A DNA stretch of 64,000 nucleotides from Candidatus Gastranaerophilales bacterium (GTDB lineage Bacteria > Cyanobacteriota > Vampirovibrionia > Gastranaerophilales > Gastranaerophilaceae), in the NCBI GenBank assembly GCA_944323335.1, contig CALUSB010000005.1, positions 1 through 64,000 on the forward strand, written 5' to 3'. The notes beneath the pieces are model-generated. The model saw only the letters and a list, made by a program, of their open reading frames with translations, had not been told where the DNA came from and did no database searches. The position numbers were made by a program, and so were the translations under genes. Below, piece by piece: positions 60,021 through 64,000 of the stretch; position 1 is the first letter of the stretch, and each line of letters starts with the position of its first letter.

Positions 60021-60986
60021 ATGATGTTGGGTCAATTGATGAGCGAGAAGAAGTTATCCTGTAAGGTCATCTTTCAGATAGAAGATGAGATTAAAAAATC
60101 TCAGGGTGATTTTGAGTCCGTATTTTTGACTCTTAAAGAAGAATTCAACAAGGATGAATTGTCTGAAATTTATTCAAAACTTTTGGGGGAAATTAAGTCC
60201 CCTAATTTTTTACGTTTGCTTATAAAAGAAATAGATAAGCTAAGGCATCCTGATAACCTTAATGATTTAATAGATTTTATATTGGATTGCGATGCAAAAG
60301 ATTTTTCCGATGCTGCTGAATACATAAACCTCAAAGTGCTTTGCATAAAAGCTATTTCAAACTACAAAGACATAAAAGCCGTTACACCGCTTCTTTATTG
60401 TTTAAATAACAAAAGCGAAAACTATAAATTCCGCCTTGCAGCTGCTGAAGCGTTAGGTAAAATCGGGGATAAAAATGCGGTTGAATCTTTAATAGACGTG
60501 GTGTCCGATGAAAACGAAAAGTCGGTGTACGTCAGAGAATCTGCAGCGCTTGCACTTGGTATGATAGGGGACGCTCGTGCGCTTGACGCTTTTGTGGGGA
60601 TTTTAGAGGCTAAAAAGAGTTTTCTTGATAAGTTTACTTTTTTAAAAGAACGCATTATAGAAGCGCTGAATAAAATTGATTTTTCGGGAAATAAAAGAGC
60701 AATAGCAGTGCTGAAAGAAGCGCTGAGCGATGAGTCGCCTCAGGTTAGGATTAACGCCATAGAGTCATTAATGAACTCATCGGTTGATGAGGCCAGTGAT
60801 TTGATATGGAAAATGCTCTATGATGAGGATGATGAAGTAAGGAAAAATGCCGTTATTGCACTATATAATATGGAAGGCAAAGATGCCCTTATAAGAATTA
60901 TTTCAGACGATACGCTCGATGTTTCCTGTAAAGAAGAAGCACAAGAAGTCCTGATTGAAGTTCAAGAGGATGAAGAGGATGAATAA
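60021..60986 (+). CDS. HEAT-repeat protein
   Basis: 321 residues of helical repeats. From about residue 110 they match HEAT/PBS-lyase-type units: AVTPLLYCLNNKSENYKFRLAAAEALGKIGDKNAVESL, then VRESAALALGMIGDARALDAF, VRINAIESLM and VRKNAVIALYNM, read as separate units. Such proteins act as protein-binding scaffolds; in cyanobacteria, relatives are bilin lyases, but nothing here points to bilins. It starts at ATG 60021 or 60024. The acidic tail overlaps queC by 8 bp. Confidence 0.85.
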   Translation: MMLGQLMSEKKLSCKVIFQIEDEIKKSQGDFESVFLTLKEEFNKDELSEIYSKLLGEIKSPNFLRLLIKEIDKLRHPDNLNDLIDFILDCDAKDFSDAAEYINLKVLCIKAISNYKDIKAVTPLLYCLNNKSENYKFRLAAAEALGKIGDKNAVESLIDVVSDENEKSVYVRESAALALGMIGDARALDAFVGILEAKKSFLDKFTFLKERIIEALNKIDFSGNKRAIAVLKEALSDESPQVRINAIESLMNSSVDEASDLIWKMLYDEDDEVRKNAVIALYNMEGKDALIRIISDDTLDVSCKEEAQEVLIEVQEDEEDE

Positions 60987-61653
60987 AAAGGCACTTGTCC
61001 TTTTATCGGGCGGATTAGACAGTCTGGCAAGCGTTGCCGCTGCGGATGATTTTTGCAAAGTTGAACTTGCACTTACTTTTAACTACTCTCAACTTGCGGC
61101 AAATGAAGAGATTGAGGCATCAGGTAAAATCGCAGAATTTTATAATATTGAGCATAAAGTCATTAATCTCCCTTTTTTGGCCGATATAACAAACTGTGCA
61201 CTTGGTGACTCAAGTAAAAATTTAGAATTTGATGAATTGGATGAAAATAGCGCGAAGGCAGTCTGGGTGCCAAACAGAAACGGTTTATTTTTAAACATCG
61301 CTGCAAGTTACGCCGATTCTTTGGGTTTTGATTATATAATAATCGGTGCAAACAAAGAAGAAGCAGGAACCTTTCCTGATAATTCGCAAGAATTTCTAAA
61401 ACGCATAGAGGCTGCTTTTGAGTATTCAACTTTAAAAAAACCAAAAATTCTGGCCCCCCTAAAGGAGCTTGAAAAATATGAAATAATAAACCTTGCAACA
61501 GAAAAAAACGCCCCGCTTCACTTGTTAAAGAGTTGTTACAATTCAAAGAATAAAACAGGAGTTAAACACTGCGGAAAATGCGAGTCCTGCAAGCGTTTGC
61601 ACGATGCGATTTTAAAAAGTGTTAACAAAGACTTGCTAAATCTCTTTTTTTAA
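60979..61653 (+). CDS. queC: 7-cyano-7-deazaguanine synthase
   Basis: Makes preQ0 from 7-carboxy-7-deazaguanine for queuosine in tRNA. 224 residues with the PP-loop ALVLLSGGLDSLASVA, WVPNRNGLFLNIAASYA and the zinc-binding C-terminus SCYNSKN, HCGKCESCKRLHDA. ATG 60979 has AGAGG upstream; earlier in-frame ATGs lie inside the previous gene. Other queuosine genes (queD, queE, queF) are not in the window. A queuosine-pathway link for the next gene is possible. Confidence 0.92.
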   Translation: MNKKALVLLSGGLDSLASVAAADDFCKVELALTFNYSQLAANEEIEASGKIAEFYNIEHKVINLPFLADITNCALGDSSKNLEFDELDENSAKAVWVPNRNGLFLNIAASYADSLGFDYIIIGANKEEAGTFPDNSQEFLKRIEAAFEYSTLKKPKILAPLKELEKYEIINLATEKNAPLHLLKSCYNSKNKTGVKHCGKCESCKRLHDAILKSVNKDLLNLFF

Positions 61654-61673
61654 ACCAGAATTAAACTGTGGAT

Positions 61674-62231
61674 ATGAAGAAGAAATTTATCGATAAAGAA
61701 ATAAAATACACGGGCAGAGAGCTTTCTCCTCATTGGATTTATAAAAACTTTAATCTGTGCGGGGATGCTATAGTGGCATTTGTCGGTGAAGTTGATGTTA
61801 AGCTTGATGAGATGGTGGATATTGAAGATGTCATAAATGTTGAACCCATCTATTCAAAAAGAATGCTCAATTTTATCATTGAATGTTTTAGTGCGCCCTT
61901 ATCTGAGATGGTTTGGCGTCAGAGACTTTTTGTTTCGATAATAAAAGAAGCTCTTGAAAAGCGAGGAATTGTTACTAAAAGATTTGGTGATGATTTATTT
62001 TTTGAAGATAAAAAACTCTCTGTTTCAATAGCAACAGCCTCTATAACTTCTTCTTTAATTCACACTGCACTAAATATAGTATCGGATGGTGCACCGATTG
62101 AAGTTTCTTGCCTTAGTGATATGGGAATTTATGACATTGACGTTTTTGCAGATGAAATAATGACATCTTTTGTTAATGAAGCAAAAAGTATTGATAACGC
62201 CAGATGCAAGGTGAGAGGAGTGATTGAATAA
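61674..62231 (+). CDS. DUF366-family protein
   Basis: About 185 residues. The N-terminus IKYTGRELSPHWIYKN, followed by GDAIVAFVGEVDV, EMVDIEDV, MLNFIIECF and QRLFVSIIKEAL, matches my recollection of DUF366, a small conserved family of unknown function found in archaea and some bacteria. ATG 61674 or GTG 61668 may start it; neither has a strong ribosome site. It follows queC by 20 bp and overlaps the SPOR gene by one base. Confidence 0.75.
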   Translation: MKKKFIDKEIKYTGRELSPHWIYKNFNLCGDAIVAFVGEVDVKLDEMVDIEDVINVEPIYSKRMLNFIIECFSAPLSEMVWRQRLFVSIIKEALEKRGIVTKRFGDDLFFEDKKLSVSIATASITSSLIHTALNIVSDGAPIEVSCLSDMGIYDIDVFADEIMTSFVNEAKSIDNARCKVRGVIE

Positions 62232-62935
62232 TGAGTATGAATTCTCCCGATTACCTTACTTATAAAAAAAGTAAAATTAATCCTCAAATTGAAAAGCAAA
62301 AACGCCTTTCAAGGCTAAAGATTGCACTGTGGATTTTTATTATAACTTTTTCAATCATTTTTGCAGTCGTGGTGCAAGTTGTAAGGAAATACTCGGCAAG
62401 AATAGATATTGAATACGGAAGAAACGCTGATGCTCAAGCTACAAGCGAGTCAATACTATCAGAGGGTTTTGGAGCCGATGCAAAAAAACTTATCGACAAG
62501 CGCTTAAAACTTATTCAACTTGAAGAGAACGCGCCAAGTGAGGCAAAGATAATTTCTGATGAAAAAGAAAATAATGAAGTTATTGACCTTGAACAGTTTG
62601 CAAAAATCAAAGAATCAGGCGCTGCGGGTGAAGATGAAGTTAAGATAAAAATCGAAACCAATGATTCAGCTAAGGTGCAGGAGCAAAAACAATTACAAGA
62701 CAGTAATGTAGCGGTTTATTCAAAAGTTTTAATCGGTAAATATGCAACTTTTGAAGATGCAAGAGCAGCACAGGATTCGGTAAGAGAATACAACCAAGGC
62801 ACGACTCCATTTATAAGGAAAGTTGGTGACATCTACGCTCTTCAAGTCGGCTCTTATCAGGATTTAACGACAGCCAAGCAGATAGCTTCAAAATTCAGAG
62901 CTCAGAATTTTGATGTCTGGATTTATCAACAGTAA
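62231..62935 (+). CDS. SPOR-domain membrane protein
   Basis: 234 residues: a basic cytoplasmic start, one membrane helix (about 29-50, IALWIFIITFSIIFAVVVQVV), a charged Glu-rich linker, and a C-terminal SPOR domain (about 160-234) with VLIGKYATFEDARAAQD and YALQVGSYQDLTTAKQIASKF. SPOR domains bind denuded peptidoglycan at the division septum, so a cell-division role is likely. It overlaps the DUF366 gene by TAATG. Confidence 0.88.
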   Translation: MSMNSPDYLTYKKSKINPQIEKQKRLSRLKIALWIFIITFSIIFAVVVQVVRKYSARIDIEYGRNADAQATSESILSEGFGADAKKLIDKRLKLIQLEENAPSEAKIISDEKENNEVIDLEQFAKIKESGAAGEDEVKIKIETNDSAKVQEQKQLQDSNVAVYSKVLIGKYATFEDARAAQDSVREYNQGTTPFIRKVGDIYALQVGSYQDLTTAKQIASKFRAQNFDVWIYQQ

Positions 62936-63021
62936 AAACTTGCTTAACATTTCTATACTTGATTTTCTGAATTTTTATTTTATCATTAGTGTAAGATAAT
63001 ATCACTTGAAAGGATGTAGAA

Positions 63022-63213
63022 ATGTCAATTGTTTGCGAAATATGCGGAAAAAAATCTATTAAAGCAGCAAAAATTTCTTTCTCTCATAAACAACATGTAC
63101 ACAGACAATTTCCTAATCTTCACACTGTGAAAGCTGAAATTAACGGTGTTGTTAAGAGAGTTCGTGCTTGCTCATCTTGTATTAGAGCAGGAAAAGTTAA
63201 AAAAGCTATATAA
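63022..63213 (+). CDS. rpmB: 50S ribosomal protein L28
   Basis: 63 residues, the short form, with MSIVCEICGKKS, SHKQHVHRQFPNL and VRACSSCIRAGKVKK. Cys5, Cys8, Cys50 and Cys53 make a zinc ribbon, the zinc-binding (C+) form. AAAGGATG precedes the ATG. It is monocistronic, with a terminator directly after. Confidence 0.96.
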   Translation: MSIVCEICGKKSIKAAKISFSHKQHVHRQFPNLHTVKAEINGVVKRVRACSSCIRAGKVKKAI

Positions 63214-63231
63214 GGTTTTTTAAAATTATAT

Positions 63232-63266
63232 AAAAAGACCCTTCTTTAGCGAGGGTCTTTTTATTT
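63232..63266 (+). terminator. rpmB terminator
   Basis: AAAAAGACCCT (63232-63242) pairs with AGGGTCTTTTT (63252-63262) and a T-rich tail follows. Confidence 0.88.
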
Positions 63267-63319
63267 TGGCAATTTTTTAATTAAAAATGTTTTTATTAAG
63301 ACATAACAAGGAGAGAGTT

Positions 63320-63823
63320 ATGTCTGATAATGCTATTAATTTTAATTCACCATATTATGAGAAAGGTTTTTGGTTTGAGCCAAAAAGAGTTGAACCTGAG
63401 GAAGCCGATATTTGGGGTAACAGAAAATTTCTCAAAAAATACTGGGGCGAGGGTGACTCTTCTTCAATAAATCTGTCGGGCAGTTCTCAGTATAGTTTTG
63501 ATAACTATTACACGGGTAACTACGGGGAATATGCGCAAGACTTTGCAAACAATGCTACAAGTTACAACGATGTAATGAATGGCTTTAAAGATAAATTAAA
63601 TAACTCTGATGATACGGATAGCTCTGCCGACAAATTTGCGCTTGATGCTTATTTTAGCGCAAACTACGGCGGATACGAGCAAAAAGCTGCGCAAGACGGT
63701 TTTAGCTACGATAATGTTTTTAACGCTTTTAGAGAAAAATTAAATAATTCAGGCGAGCAAAGCTCTTCCTCATCAAGCGCAATACCAAACTATTACGGGT
63801 ATTTTGATGCGTATTTTAATTAG
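63320..63823 (+). CDS. Small hypothetical protein with two internal repeats, 167 residues
   Basis: After INFNSPYYEKGFWFEPKR and a Ser-rich linker, two copies of about 37 residues follow: YTGNYGEYAQDFANNATSYN with DVMNGFKDKLNNS, and YFSANYGGYEQKAAQDGFSY with DNVFNAFREKLNNS. A Ser run and a Tyr-rich end close it. There is no signal peptide and no known family. AAGGAG (63308-63313) six bases before ATG 63320 fixes the start. Its end overlaps rex by 8 bp. Confidence 0.75.
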   Translation: MSDNAINFNSPYYEKGFWFEPKRVEPEEADIWGNRKFLKKYWGEGDSSSINLSGSSQYSFDNYYTGNYGEYAQDFANNATSYNDVMNGFKDKLNNSDDTDSSADKFALDAYFSANYGGYEQKAAQDGFSYDNVFNAFREKLNNSGEQSSSSSSAIPNYYGYFDAYFN

Positions 63824-64000
63824 AAATTTTATATGAAAAATGCAAAAAATTACCCATCAAATTTTCGTTCCAAACTTCAATGTCATCAGGAACTCTAAGG
63901 ACTGTCGGGGAAAAATTCCATATATACTTAATGTTTGAATCAACAAGAAAATCAACGGTTGACTGAGCAACAGTTCTGGGTACTGTTAAAAGTACCATTT
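63816..64000 (-). CDS. rex: Redox-sensing transcriptional repressor Rex, C-terminal end (partial)
   Basis: About 61 residues of the C-terminus run in from the right edge of the window. LLTVPRTVAQSTVDFLVD, SNIKYIWNFSP and VLRVPDDIEVWNENL match the end of the NADH-binding Rossmann domain and dimerisation helix of Rex. Rex represses fermentation and respiration genes until NADH rises. The DNA-binding half lies outside the window, so completeness is unknown. Confidence 0.85.
   Translation of the reverse strand, partial: MVLLTVPRTVAQSTVDFLVDSNIKYIWNFSPTVLRVPDDIEVWNENLMGNFLHFSYKISN

Noticed and set aside
1-64000. tRNA or rRNA genes, prophage, insertion sequences, integrons
   Set aside because: I looked through the intergenic stretches on both strands and saw no cloverleaf with a CCA-type end, no rRNA-like sequence and no transposase or integrase reading frame. 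A covariance-model scan would be the decisive test.

Overview
This 64 kb window is AT-rich, densely packed bacterial chromosome with no phage, insertion sequence, rRNA, tRNA or CRISPR that I can recognise. Taken together the genes suggest a non-photosynthetic relative of the Cyanobacteria, most likely a gut-type Gastranaerophilales (Vampirovibrionia, formerly Melainabacteria). The pointers are an LdpA-like Fe-S protein and a Tic20/DUF4870-like membrane protein (families I associate with cyanobacteria), glyQ without an adjacent glyS, a Gram-negative type IV pilus secretin cluster, no photosynthesis genes, and several lineage-type proteins carrying a short F-x-G motif near the N-terminus. This placement is inference from gene content, not a phylogeny.

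Layout. 0-4.3 kb: tail of a glycine-rich protein, then leftward ruvC, a membrane protein, mtnA and glmS. 4.4-9.3 kb: a GH35 glycosidase, a small conserved protein, a 408-bp gap holding an attenuator-like leader, and a large membrane protein. 9.5-12.7 kb: RNA-turnover cluster (RNase Y, YmdB-type phosphodiesterase, PHP-domain protein). 14.3-23.1 kb: a helical protein, obgE and a type IV pilus set (PilP-like, PilQ secretin, PilB ATPase, PilC platform). 23.15-23.6 kb: GC-rich 108-bp tandem repeats. 23.7-36.4 kb: tpiA, metX-metW, a degenerate HD-GYP regulator, glyQ with two tandem APC permeases, a hexapeptide acyltransferase, aroF, two linked membrane proteins and a divergent GshB-like ATP-grasp protein. 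36.4-45.6 kb: a long rightward run (Cys-rich miniprotein, TPR proteins, FliO-like protein, NeuB and KdsC-type phosphatase, lysC, LdpA-like, tilS, hpt). 45.6-47.4 kb: leftward small genes followed by spmA and spmB. 47.6-56 kb: a TPR protein, a leftward gmk-coaBC-Nif3-aroC-aroK-aroB operon, and LysM/EF-hand proteins. 56-60 kb: leftward dgt-dnaG-rpoD. 60-64 kb: HEAT-repeat protein, queC, DUF366, SPOR protein, rpmB, a repeat-containing small protein and the 3' end of rex.

Two themes run through the window. First, many operon-head genes lack a Shine-Dalgarno sequence and instead have a sigma-70 -10 box 6-7 bases before the ATG, so leaderless transcription looks common. Second, internal genes of operons are tightly coupled (ATGA or TAATG overlaps, 3' ends overlapping between convergent genes). 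Where the outermost possible start was not the best supported one, I moved it, using Shine-Dalgarno spacing, promoter position or family length; the reason is given in each entry.
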